This document shows, in pieces, positions 17,960-26,131 of a stretch of DNA of 64,000 nt. Numbering within the stretch: the first letter of the stretch is position 1; each line of letters begins with the position of its first letter. The notes below the pieces were generated by a model, which was not told the origin of the DNA, ran no database searches, and saw only the letters and a program-made list of their open reading frames with translations. Location: contig CAYFOK010000007.1 of the NCBI GenBank assembly GCA_964344685.1, forward strand, positions 62,001-126,000, in the 5' to 3' direction. The stretch comes from Scalindua sp964344685 (lineage in GTDB: Bacteria; Planctomycetota; Brocadiia; Brocadiales; Scalinduaceae). The translations under genes and the position numbers were made by a program.

Positions 17960-19129
17960 GTGAAAGAGCACATAGTTAGTTACATACAAGACAATGAAGA
18001 GGAAATTGTTAGTCTGTCAACTGAGCTGATTGGCGCCGACACATCAAATCCACCCGGTAATGAATACCTGGCGGTAAATATAATAAAAAAGTATTTCAAT
18101 ACTCATGGTATTACGTATGATACTTTTGAAAAGAGTACTGGTAGAACAAATATAATCGGGTATATAGGTAAAGGAGAGCCGACTCTACTTGTTGCATGCC
18201 ACATGGACGTTGTACCTCCCGGTAGCGGATGGAACACAGATCCTTTCAGCTCAGTAGTTAAAAACGGCAGAATTTTCGGGCGCGGAGCAAATGACAATAA
18301 AGGACAAATGGCATCCATGCTGGTTTTGGCTAAATTCCTGAAGGATAATGAATCAAAGCTTAATGGCCGTTTATTATTAATTGGTGCAGCTGATGAAGAG
18401 AAAGGTTCTCATCTGGGCTTGGAATATCTGCTTAAAGAGTGCGGTATAACCGCCGATTATGCAATTATACCTGATGTTGGAAACAATATGAAGATCATTG
18501 ATGTCGGAGAAAAAGGAGCTCTTTTTATAAACATTACGGCATATGGTAAGCAGGCTCACGGTTCAACACCGGAAAAGGGTATAAATGCTATATGGAATAT
18601 GATTGAGCTGCTGAACCAATTAAAGAATATAAAATATAAATGCATGACACATGAGCTGTTTTCGCCTCCAACTCTTAACCTGGGCACTATCAGTGGTGGT
18701 GCAGCACATAATATTGTCCCTGCCAGATGCGAAGCAAAGCTTGATATCCGTTATTTACCCGGTGAGACAGAGAAAGAAATACTAAATGATATTTATGAAA
18801 CTATCGCTTCAATCAAAAAGCATAATCCAACTGCAGAGTTTGACGTTGCCGTTGATACGCATCTGCCTCCTACCCAGATCCCGGAGGACAACCCATTGAT
18901 CAGCTTAATATCAAGGCATTCTGAGTCTATACTTGGAACAAAACCGATACCCACAGGATTCTCAGGCGTGACGGTGTCCAAGCAGTTAATAGAAAATGGT
19001 ATTATGGCAGTAGGGTTTGGTCCCGGCGATGCAGATCAAGCTCACATTGCAAATGAATCTATAGAGATACAGGAGTTAATAGATTTTGCAAAAATAATGG
19101 GCCTTATAATTTTCGATTTACTAAAGTAA
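17960..19129 (+). CDS. M20 family metallopeptidase (ArgE/DapE-like deacylase)
   Basis: Cytoplasmic zinc hydrolase of 389 residues in the ArgE/DapE/ACY1 family, which removes acyl groups from amino-acid substrates. Metal ligands are visible in order: LLVACHMDVVPPG, GRGANDNKGQMAS, AADEEKGSHLG with the catalytic Glu pair, IIPDVG, and a C-terminal His near DADQAHIANE. A dimerisation lid domain with GKQAHGSTPEKGINA is present. GTG at 17960 is the start, with GAAAGAA upstream. The exact substrate (acetylornithine, succinyl-diaminopimelate or a dipeptide) cannot be decided here. Confidence 0.88.
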   Translation: MKEHIVSYIQDNEEEIVSLSTELIGADTSNPPGNEYLAVNIIKKYFNTHGITYDTFEKSTGRTNIIGYIGKGEPTLLVACHMDVVPPGSGWNTDPFSSVVKNGRIFGRGANDNKGQMASMLVLAKFLKDNESKLNGRLLLIGAADEEKGSHLGLEYLLKECGITADYAIIPDVGNNMKIIDVGEKGALFINITAYGKQAHGSTPEKGINAIWNMIELLNQLKNIKYKCMTHELFSPPTLNLGTISGGAAHNIVPARCEAKLDIRYLPGETEKEILNDIYETIASIKKHNPTAEFDVAVDTHLPPTQIPEDNPLISLISRHSESILGTKPIPTGFSGVTVSKQLIENGIMAVGFGPGDADQAHIANESIEIQELIDFAKIMGLIIFDLLK

Positions 19130-19305
19130 CTTGTCTTTAAATATTTCAAGAAAAGTAAAATTCGTCTTGACTATGATTCCATGAAATATATAATTTTACA
19201 TAAATAACTGGAAATGGAATACATAAATACGTATTTCACATCATAAAAACCTTTTAGGCTTCATAATTAACATTTTGCTTATTGCAGTTTAAAAAGGAGA
19301 TAAAG

Positions 19306-19488
19306 ATGGCTTCCAATTTAAAGGTACTTTTTAAACAGAATTGTAATAAAACGGAGAGGCTGGCTTTTTTAAAAGAGAGGTATAAAAAACTTATATTAGA
19401 ACCTATCAAGGAAATAGAATCTGAGATAGAAAAAGACTTAAACGAAGAAGATGGAATTGATAATCCACCTGTTGACTGTCATTATTAG
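19306..19488 (+). CDS. hypothetical 60-residue charged protein
   Basis: Not recognised. ATG at 19306 follows an AAGGAGAT ribosome site with ideal spacing; an alternative upstream start at 19282 lacks one. The product begins MASNLKVLFKQNCNKTERLA, is Lys/Glu-rich and probably helical, with an acidic C-terminus ending NPPVDCHY and two Cys. No membrane segment. It sits just outside the tRNA-Pro integration site, so it belongs to the host chromosome. Confidence 0.65.
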   Translation: MASNLKVLFKQNCNKTERLAFLKERYKKLILEPIKEIESEIEKDLNEEDGIDNPPVDCHY

Positions 19489-19698
19489 TGAAAAATTTTG
19501 ACATCTTTAAATTACTCAACTATTTTATTCATTCCTGATCAAATATAATATTTGTTATTAACATTCCTCATAGTGACGCAGTATTTTATTTCACTACTTT
19601 AATTAAAAGCCCTTTTTCTGTTTCAAATTTTATCTATTTTAATAAGCAGCTAATACATATTCTGTAAATCATTAAGGCTAAATTTTGAAATTAATAGT

Positions 19699-19776
19699 CG
19701 GGGCGTGGCTCAGCTTGGCTAGAGTGCCTGCCTTGGGAGCAGGAGGTCGCTGGTTCGAATCCAGTCGCCCCGACCA
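19699..19776 (+). tRNA. tRNA-Pro (UGG), integration target
   Basis: Acceptor strand CGGGGCG pairs with CGCCCCG, followed by A and an encoded CCA. The anticodon loop CTTGGGA in a CCTGC/GCAGG stem gives UGG, so this is tRNA-Pro. The 3' half from the anticodon loop onward is duplicated perfectly at 36144-36190, marking it as the attachment site of the element to its right. The gene remains intact at the integrase end. Confidence 0.96.
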
Positions 19777-19778
19777 TT
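19732..19778 (+). repeat. attL: 47-bp direct repeat in the tRNA-Pro 3' part
   Basis: The 47 bases from CTTGGGAGCAGGAGG through the encoded CCA plus TT are identical to 36144-36190 in the same orientation. The sequences differ immediately outside on both sides. This is the expected result of site-specific integration into a tRNA gene by a tyrosine recombinase. Confidence 0.95.
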
Positions 19779-19782
19779 CATA

Positions 19783-20844
19783 TCAACAACTTACGACATC
19801 AGGGTGGTTCTCATTTTCACCCACTGTCGCCAAATTGTCGCCAGAATTCAGTATCTGGATAGTAGATCGAAGCTTTTCCGGGCTGAGGTGAGCATACCGC
19901 TGAGTAGTCTTAACGTCCTTATGCCCTGCCAAACCCGCAACTGAATAAAGATCAGCACCCTTCTGAACTAACTTTGAACAAAAATCATGCCTTAGATCGT
20001 GAAACCTGAAATTCTTGATACCTACTTTCCTGCACGTATCCCTGAAAGACTTACCAACCCAATTCCGGTTATAAGGTTTGCCATTCTTACCATAACCAAA
20101 TACATAGACGTTTTCCTTATCCATATATATCATTTTAAGTAAATTATGGACATTATCAGTCATTGGTATGCTATGTGGCTCCCCATTCTTTGTCCTCTCA
20201 AGGTTGATCATCCGGGAAAAGATATTAACCTGGTTCCACTCCAGATTAATAATGTTGGATAGTCTCAATCCTGTTTCCCTAGCAATTGTAACAATAGGCT
20301 TTAACCATTCAGGCAGTGCATTCATTAACCGCCCTTCTTCGTCTTGAGAAAGATATCTTACCCGTTTGACATCACCGCTGGGAATCTTGAATCTGGCAAA
20401 AGGAGTCTCGTCAACCAATTCCCAATCATGAATAGCCAGATTATAAGCATGTCGTAATAGACGAAGCTCGTGATTTACAGTAACATCCCCCACCCCATCA
20501 TTACGTCTGTCTGTAATAAATCTAGAAAGATGTCTGGGCTTTACATCGTTAAGTAACTTCTTACCAAAACACTGAAGTATCCTTTTTGAGAAATAAATAT
20601 CATTTTTGTAGGTAATTGTCCCCTTGTTTGGCTTAGAATGCTCAGCAAGATATTTATCAATCAGGCTTGCTACGGTTATCTTATTTCCTTTCGGTTTCTT
20701 AAAAAAGGAACCTTCGATAATTTCCATCCTGATTTTCGCCTCTATTGCCTGCGCAAGTTTTCGATTTGAAGTTCCAAGGCTTTTTTCTACTTTTTTTCCA
20801 TCATGCCTTATTTTAGTCCACCAGATTCGGCCTCTTAAATACAT
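19783..20844 (-). CDS. int: tyrosine recombinase/integrase
   Basis: Site-specific recombinase of 353 residues that would catalyse integration at tRNA-Pro. The N-terminal arm and SAM-like domain lead to a catalytic domain with the Arg in ARETGLRLSNIINLEW, the HxxR box in HDLRHDFCSKLV and the H...Y pair in AGHKDVKTTQRYAHLS, with Tyr as nucleophile. ATG at 20844 is chosen because AGGAGGT lies five bases before it; an in-frame extension upstream to 20928 has no such site and overlaps the xis-like gene. The stop lies only five bases from the attL repeat. A 25-bp repeat, probably an arm-binding site, is inside its 3' end. Confidence 0.95.
   Translation of the reverse strand: MYLRGRIWWTKIRHDGKKVEKSLGTSNRKLAQAIEAKIRMEIIEGSFFKKPKGNKITVASLIDKYLAEHSKPNKGTITYKNDIYFSKRILQCFGKKLLNDVKPRHLSRFITDRRNDGVGDVTVNHELRLLRHAYNLAIHDWELVDETPFARFKIPSGDVKRVRYLSQDEEGRLMNALPEWLKPIVTIARETGLRLSNIINLEWNQVNIFSRMINLERTKNGEPHSIPMTDNVHNLLKMIYMDKENVYVFGYGKNGKPYNRNWVGKSFRDTCRKVGIKNFRFHDLRHDFCSKLVQKGADLYSVAGLAGHKDVKTTQRYAHLSPEKLRSTIQILNSGDNLATVGENENHPDVVSC
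19819..19843 (+). repeat. 25-bp terminal direct repeat, left copy
   Basis: Identical to 35977-36001 and in the same orientation. It consists of ACCCAC followed by two TGTCGCCA octamers separated by AAT, an 11-bp period close to one helical turn. The left copy lies in the last codons of the integrase gene. Paired octamers at both ends of an element next to the att sites suggest arm-type integrase sites. Confidence 0.85.
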
Positions 20845-20899
20845 ATTTTTACCTCCTTTCCGAAGCCTGACGGTGTCTGAATGACTGTTACCGGCAGAA

Positions 20900-21166
20900 T
20901 TATATATCATTTCTGATAGTATCTCCAATAATTTTATCAGATGCTTCTTCTACTTGATTTATATTGCGTTTCATGGAAGCCATTAGCGCATTTATATCAT
21001 TAAGATCAAAGAGAACTCTTCGACCCAACTTTACTGAGGGTATTTTCCCCTGAGCTGCCCATTCATACAACGTCTTTACCGAGAGAGAGGTGTACTCAGA
21101 TACTTTTTTGATACCTACATATCTTTCTCTGTTAATCTCATTTTTATCATTTAATTTGTTTGCCAT
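20900..21166 (-). CDS. excisionase-like helix-turn-helix protein
   Basis: An 88-residue MerR-like/AlpA-type winged-helix DNA-binding protein. The motif GIKKVSEYTSLSVKTLYEWA followed by GKIPSVKLGRRVLFDLNDI is the standard HTH_17 (Xis/AlpA) pattern. It lies directly upstream of the integrase in the same orientation, 55 bp from the integrase start, as expected for a recombination directionality factor or regulator. The C-terminal 30 residues are charged and not conserved. Confidence 0.85.
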   Translation of the reverse strand: MANKLNDKNEINRERYVGIKKVSEYTSLSVKTLYEWAAQGKIPSVKLGRRVLFDLNDINALMASMKRNINQVEEASDKIIGDTIRNDI

Positions 21167-21745
21167 ATTGTCCGCTGTTAGTATTTATTTGAACTACTGA
21201 TAACTAATGATGAAGATATTGCGACGAGAATTTTAGATTATTCTAAATTTTGACTGTTACTGCCATTAACATTAAATGCCATATATAAACAAATCATATA
21301 CCAAATAAATGGTAAGACAGATTATTCTATTTGCACATAGTAATGGAGGTTTTTAAATTGTTATTTGAGAAAGGGTTACACTAAAATAGTTTTTATTAAT
21401 ATTTTTCTTTTTCAAACAAATGTGTGACAAGAAATCAAGGAAAAGTATGCAATGACACAAAAGCATGCCAGACATCAATGTACCATCATGGAACGATTCT
21501 TAGTCTTACTGCATCATAATCATTCAGCGTCGAACCAATGAAGCATTTTCAGCAAAACATCAATATACTTCATAGTATTTAAGAAAGCTGATTTGCAAAA
21601 TAGAAAGAGTCTATCACCGCCAGGCAGCAATTAAGAATACACTTGAAACAATCCAGATATACTATAAAATTCGCTTTTATACAGAAACGATAATAGAGCT
21701 CGTTTGCCGTCATTAACCAAAACCACAAAATAGTATAATTATAGA
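21167..21745. other. gene-free stretch between xis-like and PIN genes
   Basis: No convincing gene is visible in these 579 bp. A reverse frame at 21579-21788 overlaps the PIN start and has no ribosome site or family resemblance. The palindrome TTTAGA-TTAT-TCTAAA at 21232-21247, about 65 bp upstream of the xis-like gene, could be an operator. The region is very AT-rich and probably holds the divergent promoters. Confidence 0.5.
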
Positions 21746-22192
21746 ATGAAGAAAATATATTTAGACGTTTGCACTTTATGCCGTCCATTTGATAATCAGT
21801 CTATGATGCGAATACGTCTTGAAACAGACGCATACTATTTAATATTAAAAAGCATTCAGGATAAAACTTTCGAAATTATTGTATCTCCAGTACACTTCAA
21901 GGAGGTTGAAGCTATAGAAGATATATATGAACGTATAGAATTAACCGTTTTGTTAAATAAATACGGTAAAAAACCAACATTCAAATTGAATGAAATTAAA
22001 AAAAGAACTGAATATTTAAATTCCTTAAATTTTGGAATTGCTGATGCTGCCCATTTAGCATTTGCTGAAACATCGGCAGATTATTTTATTACCTGCGATG
22101 ATAAATTGTTAAAGAAAATTAGCAAAATAAAAGATATTAATATACAAGCAATTAATCCTGTAAACTTTTGTACAAAGGAGAACTTGAGGTGA
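21746..22192 (+). CDS. PIN-domain protein, probable toxin ribonuclease
   Basis: A 148-residue PIN-fold protein. The N-terminal MKKIYLDVCTLCRPFD carries the first catalytic Asp, a Glu lies in FKEVEAIED, and the C-terminal pair is in FGIADAAHLAFAE and YFITCDDKLLKK. This matches VapC-like single-strand ribonucleases, though no classical VapB-type partner precedes it. Instead a small protein gene follows with a GTGA overlap, giving a toxin-first order. Cargo of the integrated element. Confidence 0.8.
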   Translation: MKKIYLDVCTLCRPFDNQSMMRIRLETDAYYLILKSIQDKTFEIIVSPVHFKEVEAIEDIYERIELTVLLNKYGKKPTFKLNEIKKRTEYLNSLNFGIADAAHLAFAETSADYFITCDDKLLKKISKIKDINIQAINPVNFCTKENLR

Positions 22193-22392
22193 AGCAAGGA
22201 CAATATATAAAAGAAGAGAAATTACTAAAACAAGGTGTTGATATTTTAATGGAAAAATTAGGACCAATAGAAACAAGTAGGTTTTTATCCTTTCCACCAC
22301 AGAAGAGAATAGAATCTGTGAAAAGGCATCAAAAGTGGCAATCCGAGCTTGATAAAAACAAGTTTTTAGATGATTTATTCGGAAGCAAGTAG
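22189..22392 (+). CDS. small protein coupled to PIN gene, possible antitoxin
   Basis: A 67-residue Lys-rich protein starting at GTG 22189, overlapping the PIN stop by four bases, with AGGAG about 7 bases upstream. It contains GVDILMEKLGPIETSRFLSF, a helical segment like that of small proteins commonly paired with PIN-domain genes. No DNA-binding motif is obvious. The role as antitoxin is inferred from coupling and size. Confidence 0.65.
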   Translation: MKQGQYIKEEKLLKQGVDILMEKLGPIETSRFLSFPPQKRIESVKRHQKWQSELDKNKFLDDLFGSK

Positions 22393-22475
22393 GCTTTTCT
22401 AAATTGAAGTAAACTTATATGAAATATAGAAAAGGCCAAAGTACTGAGAAAAATATATAACGAGAGGAAAGGATC

Positions 22476-22661
22476 ATGAAAAATTATGAGAAGTTATTTC
22501 GAGAACAAATGCAAAATCCTGAATTTGCCAAAGCCTACCATGAAGCTAAATCAGAGAAGAAATTAGATGAGATGTTGGACGATTTAAAAGAAAAAATAGA
22601 TAAAGATGCCCCTAAAAATCTTTTGCTGGAAACTATCAATTCAATTCAACATCAGATATGA
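22476..22661 (+). CDS. hypothetical 61-residue protein, antitoxin-like N-terminus
   Basis: Starts at ATG 22476 after a GAGAGGAAAGGA ribosome site and encodes MKNYEKLFREQMQNPEFAKA followed by charged helices. The 'NPEFAKAYHEA' phrase resembles the N-terminus of XRE-type antitoxins, but the helix-turn-helix that should follow is absent. It could be a truncated antitoxin or an unrelated small protein. It lies 84 bp after the PIN pair and 77 bp before a YgiT-like gene. Confidence 0.55.
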   Translation: MKNYEKLFREQMQNPEFAKAYHEAKSEKKLDEMLDDLKEKIDKDAPKNLLLETINSIQHQI

Positions 22662-22737
22662 TTACATCAGAATATTTTATAGAAAAAATTATTAATACTT
22701 CAAATAAATAACCAGAAATGTTTATAAAGAGGTAAAT

Positions 22738-22968
22738 ATGTCACGTTGTCATGTATACGGTTCAATAAAGGCAAAAGAAGAGTACACCAACGAAGTATTT
22801 CAGATCGATAACAAGCCTGTTTTAGTAGAACATATTCCAGCAATAGTCTGCGTCCGCTGTGGTGAAGAAACATTTAGCCGTGAAACCACAGAACGGATTC
22901 GCCGCATGGTACACGGAGAAGCAAAACCTGTAAAATCTGTTTCAATGGAAGTATTCACTTTTATATAA
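22738..22968 (+). CDS. YgiT-type zinc-finger protein, degenerate first Cys pair
   Basis: A 76-residue protein resembling the N-terminal domain of MqsA/YgiT antitoxins. It has VEHIPAIVCVRCGEETFSRE with an intact CxxC, but the first metal knuckle reads CHVYG, so its second Cys is replaced by Tyr. Metal binding may therefore be weakened. MqsA-like single-domain proteins usually follow a DUF4258-type toxin; none is seen upstream. It starts with ATG 22738 behind an AGAGGT site. Confidence 0.65.
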   Translation: MSRCHVYGSIKAKEEYTNEVFQIDNKPVLVEHIPAIVCVRCGEETFSRETTERIRRMVHGEAKPVKSVSMEVFTFI

Positions 22969-23636
22969 AAACCAAATAAAAAAGCATCTAACACCTATAA
23001 GCCCCCCACACACACACACACTTTTCAAGTAAGAAACCACCCCATATGATTAACAGATCAGAATAACATTACATAAAAGATACTATAATCGAAATCACCA
23101 AGCATATGGGCAACATGACAATCGCAATATCGATAGTGACTCTAGCAAATATAATTGCTGTAATTATTCAGTTATACAAATAGAATTTAGCACACCAACA
23201 TTATAAGGAACGAAAATGTGACCCCTTGCTTGTCACAAGAAAAAGAAGAAGTAGAGTTTTTTGGTTTTAGTTCTAACTGTATTGTTTTACTTAGGCTTAA
23301 GGCCAGAATGGGGAGTATGATTTACTCCCTGTTTTGGCCTGTTTTGATTTGCTTACTTGACAATTACTTGACAGTAATAAAGTTTACATTAGACTGCTGA
23401 AGGATTAAGAAAAGTGAAGGTTGTTTCTTAAAATCAATGGGGGAAAAAGAGTATAAATTAAAGCTTCAGATAATAAGAGGATTGGGGATCAGATAAAAAT
23501 AGAATAATTATAGTTTTTATGACTATTTATTTGAGAAACACATTATCAAATCATTTTTAACTTTAATAAAAAAGGTGAGATGTGACCTCGTTCAGTTGTA
23601 ATATAATTAAACTTAAAAGGTTACAGCTATTCTGCA
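22969..23636. other. gene-poor stretch with CA repeat and hairpin
   Basis: These 668 bp hold no convincing gene. They include a CA dinucleotide run at 23007-23021 after a C6 tract, a possible 25-residue membrane peptide frame at 23106-23183 (MGNMTIAISIVTLANIIAVI...) without a good ribosome site, and an interrupted hairpin at 23301-23339 in which GGCCA pairs with TGGCC and GGGAGTA with TACTCCC. A frame at 23218-23400 runs through this hairpin and is not supported as a gene. Confidence 0.5.
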
Positions 23637-24341
23637 TTACTCTCCATCAATTTGTTCGCTGCTATGAATCGTGTAATGCCGTTCAATGAATTTTATTGTG
23701 TTCGTGAATTTAACTTTGTCCTGTTTAGGTGCTTTTTGTTGCATCTCCTTTAACATTGGCAAAAGATAGCATTTATGTCTATTACTTCCGTTTATAAATT
23801 GGTATGCATATACCTCTTCATCAAAAATAGAGAACTTCCTCATTGGTATATCCTGATTTATAAATCCATGGTTAAGAGGGCTGACATGCAATGAAATAAG
23901 TCGCTTTGAAGCTGACGGGGTTAAGACTAAACCAATCCAGTTTTGATCTTCGCAGTATTCGTATGCTTCAAGAAAGGCTTTGCCCATAATAATCTTACTG
24001 TTATGGCCTATAATTAAATTCCCATAAGAAACAGCGCCTCTTACTGGTAATCGCTTGAGAATGCAATTTCTAATAAAACCCTTTGATTTGTTAATGAACT
24101 CAGGGTATCCAGAATCATCTGGTGATGTTGCGTAAATAATAAATGTATCCGCATAGAATGTAAAGTTTACTAAAGACTCAAAGTGAGTTGTTTGTTTCTG
24201 TAACTTTTTTAAAACTTCGTCAATAGAATCTTTAAGGATATCTAGGTACAATGAACGGTCTTCATTGTCAATTTTATATTTGAATCCTATAACATCAAAG
24301 TGAGCAATCCAAGTGTTGTAACTTTTCCAATTATTATCCAT
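23637..24341 (-). CDS. class III nucleotide cyclase-fold-like protein
   Basis: A 234-residue cytoplasmic protein. Its layout recalls class III cyclase homology domains: an Asp in AHFDVIGF (Asp16), a second Asp in FTFYADTFIIYA (Asp65), and VRGAVSYGNLIIGHNSKIIM leading into GKAFLEAYEYCE, which matches the RxGIHTG...GxxVNxAARLE segment in position. The Asn and Arg of that last motif are not retained, so activity or nucleotide choice is uncertain. It is preceded by an HTH-containing gene in the same orientation 71 bp upstream. Proteins of this type in accessory regions might be signalling components of defence systems. Fold assignment is a pattern match only. Confidence 0.4.
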   Translation of the reverse strand: MDNNWKSYNTWIAHFDVIGFKYKIDNEDRSLYLDILKDSIDEVLKKLQKQTTHFESLVNFTFYADTFIIYATSPDDSGYPEFINKSKGFIRNCILKRLPVRGAVSYGNLIIGHNSKIIMGKAFLEAYEYCEDQNWIGLVLTPSASKRLISLHVSPLNHGFINQDIPMRKFSIFDEEVYAYQFINGSNRHKCYLLPMLKEMQQKAPKQDKVKFTNTIKFIERHYTIHSSEQIDGE

Positions 24342-24412
24342 GTTATTCTTTCAGCTAATGCTGAAATCACTTGCCAAAATGCACCAACTTTTTGGACAAG
24401 TGGATTGATTTA

Positions 24413-25009
24413 TTAGGAATTTTCTTTTCTTTCGATCTCTTCTTTGTACCATTTATCTATATGTTTTGCTCCCTCAAGAGACTTAACAGATGAGGCTGTC
24501 ATTCCTAGTATTAAGGCAATCTTTTGATAATTTAATCCCTCTTTTCTAAGTTTTAAAATCAAGCACCTTCGACGATAGGGAACCTCAGCAGGAGCATCTA
24601 AGCTTGCACTTTTTTCTAGAGATTTGAGTCTCTGTTCTTCCGTTTGATGAAAAATAGGAGTTCTGAAAAATTTTCCTTCAAAATAATCCCATCCTAGTAA
24701 GTGTGCGATTAGTTCTAATAGTTCAGCTATAACATGAGGTTCGCTATTTTCTTTAACGATTTTTTTTATGTCACTTTTTAGAATATCTAGGTCAGCCAAA
24801 ATTGTAGCCTTCAATATTTCATCATTAGTTACAACCTGTATAATTCTTTTTTTTATTTTTCCTATAATCTTTAAACACTCATCTTTAAAATATTTTGGAT
24901 TCTGATATGCCGATGCCATATCATGGGAGCATCTGTCTTTTCCATTATACTCCCAAGATGTGATTTCCATCTGTAAGTTATAAGGGTAACATTTTTTCTT
25001 TTTATTCAT
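24413..25009 (-). CDS. hypothetical protein with C-terminal helix-turn-helix
   Basis: A 198-residue protein of unknown family. The C-terminal 45 residues (RRRCLILKLRKEGLNYQKIA then LILGMTASSVKSLEGAKHID) look like a sigma-region-4/LuxR-like helix-turn-helix. The N-terminal part is charged and helical without recognised motifs. It lies upstream of the cyclase-like gene and is probably cotranscribed, so it may be its regulator or its partner. Two Cys near the N-terminus are not in a metal-binding arrangement. Confidence 0.6.
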   Translation of the reverse strand: MNKKKKCYPYNLQMEITSWEYNGKDRCSHDMASAYQNPKYFKDECLKIIGKIKKRIIQVVTNDEILKATILADLDILKSDIKKIVKENSEPHVIAELLELIAHLLGWDYFEGKFFRTPIFHQTEEQRLKSLEKSASLDAPAEVPYRRRCLILKLRKEGLNYQKIALILGMTASSVKSLEGAKHIDKWYKEEIERKENS

Positions 25010-25220
25010 AACAAGTTATTCAATAATTCCCAGGTAACACCACTATGGCAACGATATTCAGAAGAATCAAATTACTATACTTCTTTATAAGGAACAATTG
25101 CAGTCTGAAATATCAAAATAGCATTTATAGCAGATTATTTTTTTAGCCTGAGTTGCAATTCACGATTCTTTACAAATTCATCAAATTCATTCTTTTGTAG
25201 GCCAAGATTTTTGTTAATTT

Positions 25221-25316
25221 TTATCCATTTCTATCTCCTTTATCTTGCCTACACACTTCTTTTCTGTTTACGGTCACACCCTTTGGAGCGCTAATACCTA
25301 GCTTGATCGTGTCTCT
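25221..25316 (-). pseudogene. csrA: csrA fragment (5' part missing)
   Basis: On the minus strand an open frame after a stop at 25317-25319 reads RDTIKLGISAPKGVTVNRKE, then VCRQDKGDRNG and TAA. This matches the C-terminal half of CsrA, where LGISAP and VxVxRxEV are the RNA-binding hallmarks. The N-terminal MLVLTRK-type half is absent, so the gene is a remnant. CsrA genes are frequent passengers on phages and plasmids. It lies between the HTH gene and a hypothetical gene. Confidence 0.75.
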
Positions 25317-25353
25317 TCATTTCATTAACAAACATTTCTTGATCATCATTTTA

Positions 25354-25752
25354 TTAAGTCCACTTTAGATAGTCAGGTAATTCAGGGGAACCAAACTTTT
25401 CATTATATTCATCTTGAAATACCTTCTGTTTATCGAGAGCATCGTCCAGTAACCGTTTCCAATTATCCAGATCGGTGCCAAATTGCTGAAAGTCATCGTC
25501 TACAAAATGAGCGTACCTGATAGTGCCTATTTCTAACTTTGTTGGTTTCCCCTCGACAAGGTCTTCAAAGTATAGTTTATCTCGGGTCATAGTTTTTTGT
25601 ACATCTGTCCAATAGTAATGCGGTAGGTCTGATACAAATGTAAACTTTAGATAGTGTTTCTTGAAAAAAGACTTTGCAAACACAGCGTAGACGTGAATAT
25701 ATTTCTCTCCCTCTTTGAAAATATCAACAAAATCTAATTTGTGGAGCCTCAT
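25354..25752 (-). CDS. hypothetical 132-residue protein
   Basis: Not recognised. It has an excellent AGGAGGTGA ribosome site six bases before its ATG. The product starts MRLHKLDFVDIFKEGEKYIH and is rich in aromatic and acidic residues, with alternating hydrophobic stretches (YLKFTFVSDLPHYYW) suggesting a soluble beta-containing domain, and no signal or membrane segment. It lies between the csrA remnant and a possible small membrane peptide gene. Confidence 0.7.
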   Translation of the reverse strand: MRLHKLDFVDIFKEGEKYIHVYAVFAKSFFKKHYLKFTFVSDLPHYYWTDVQKTMTRDKLYFEDLVEGKPTKLEIGTIRYAHFVDDDFQQFGTDLDNWKRLLDDALDKQKVFQDEYNEKFGSPELPDYLKWT

Positions 25753-25827
25753 TCTTTCACCTCCTTTTGCTCTCTATATTAGTTTATAGTATCTGGAATA
25801 CTGGTTGTCCTGTTTTCCTGTATACGA

Positions 25828-25932
25828 TCACCATGGCTTCCAAGTATCATCACCCTCTTTGTATGGCGTGAACAGAAAATACAAACTTAATGCCAATAAC
25901 AGCCCACCGATTTTATTGCTGAAGAATATCAT
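25828..25932 (-). CDS. possible 34-residue membrane peptide
   Basis: Minus-strand frame MIFFSNKIGGLLLALSLYFL then FTPYKEGDDTWKPW. One hydrophobic helix is followed by an acidic, Trp-rich tail. No clear ribosome site precedes the ATG at 25932, so support is composition only. The remainder of the 380-bp gap between the two neighbouring genes shows nothing else. Confidence 0.35.
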   Translation of the reverse strand: MIFFSNKIGGLLLALSLYFLFTPYKEGDDTWKPW

Positions 25933-26131
25933 GGTTAACAGGGATAAAAAAACATAAAACCAAGCAAATTATTCTAAATATTTTTATGTCTTTTTTGTTA
26001 ATTATCATTGTTTTTCAAATCACCCTGTATTTCTTTTTTTCTAATTTAAAGGATACATCTAAACACCACATTTCAACAGAAAAGCAACAACAAAAATAGC
26101 AAGCCGCCTTTAATATAAAGAGATTTTTTCT

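Noticed and set aside
21579..21788. Reverse frame overlapping the PIN gene start
   Set aside because: Composition and lack of a start signal favour the PIN gene on the other strand.
23218..23400. Forward frame of 60 codons in the element
   Set aside because: Starts in a region without a ribosome site and crosses an interrupted palindrome; no family resemblance.
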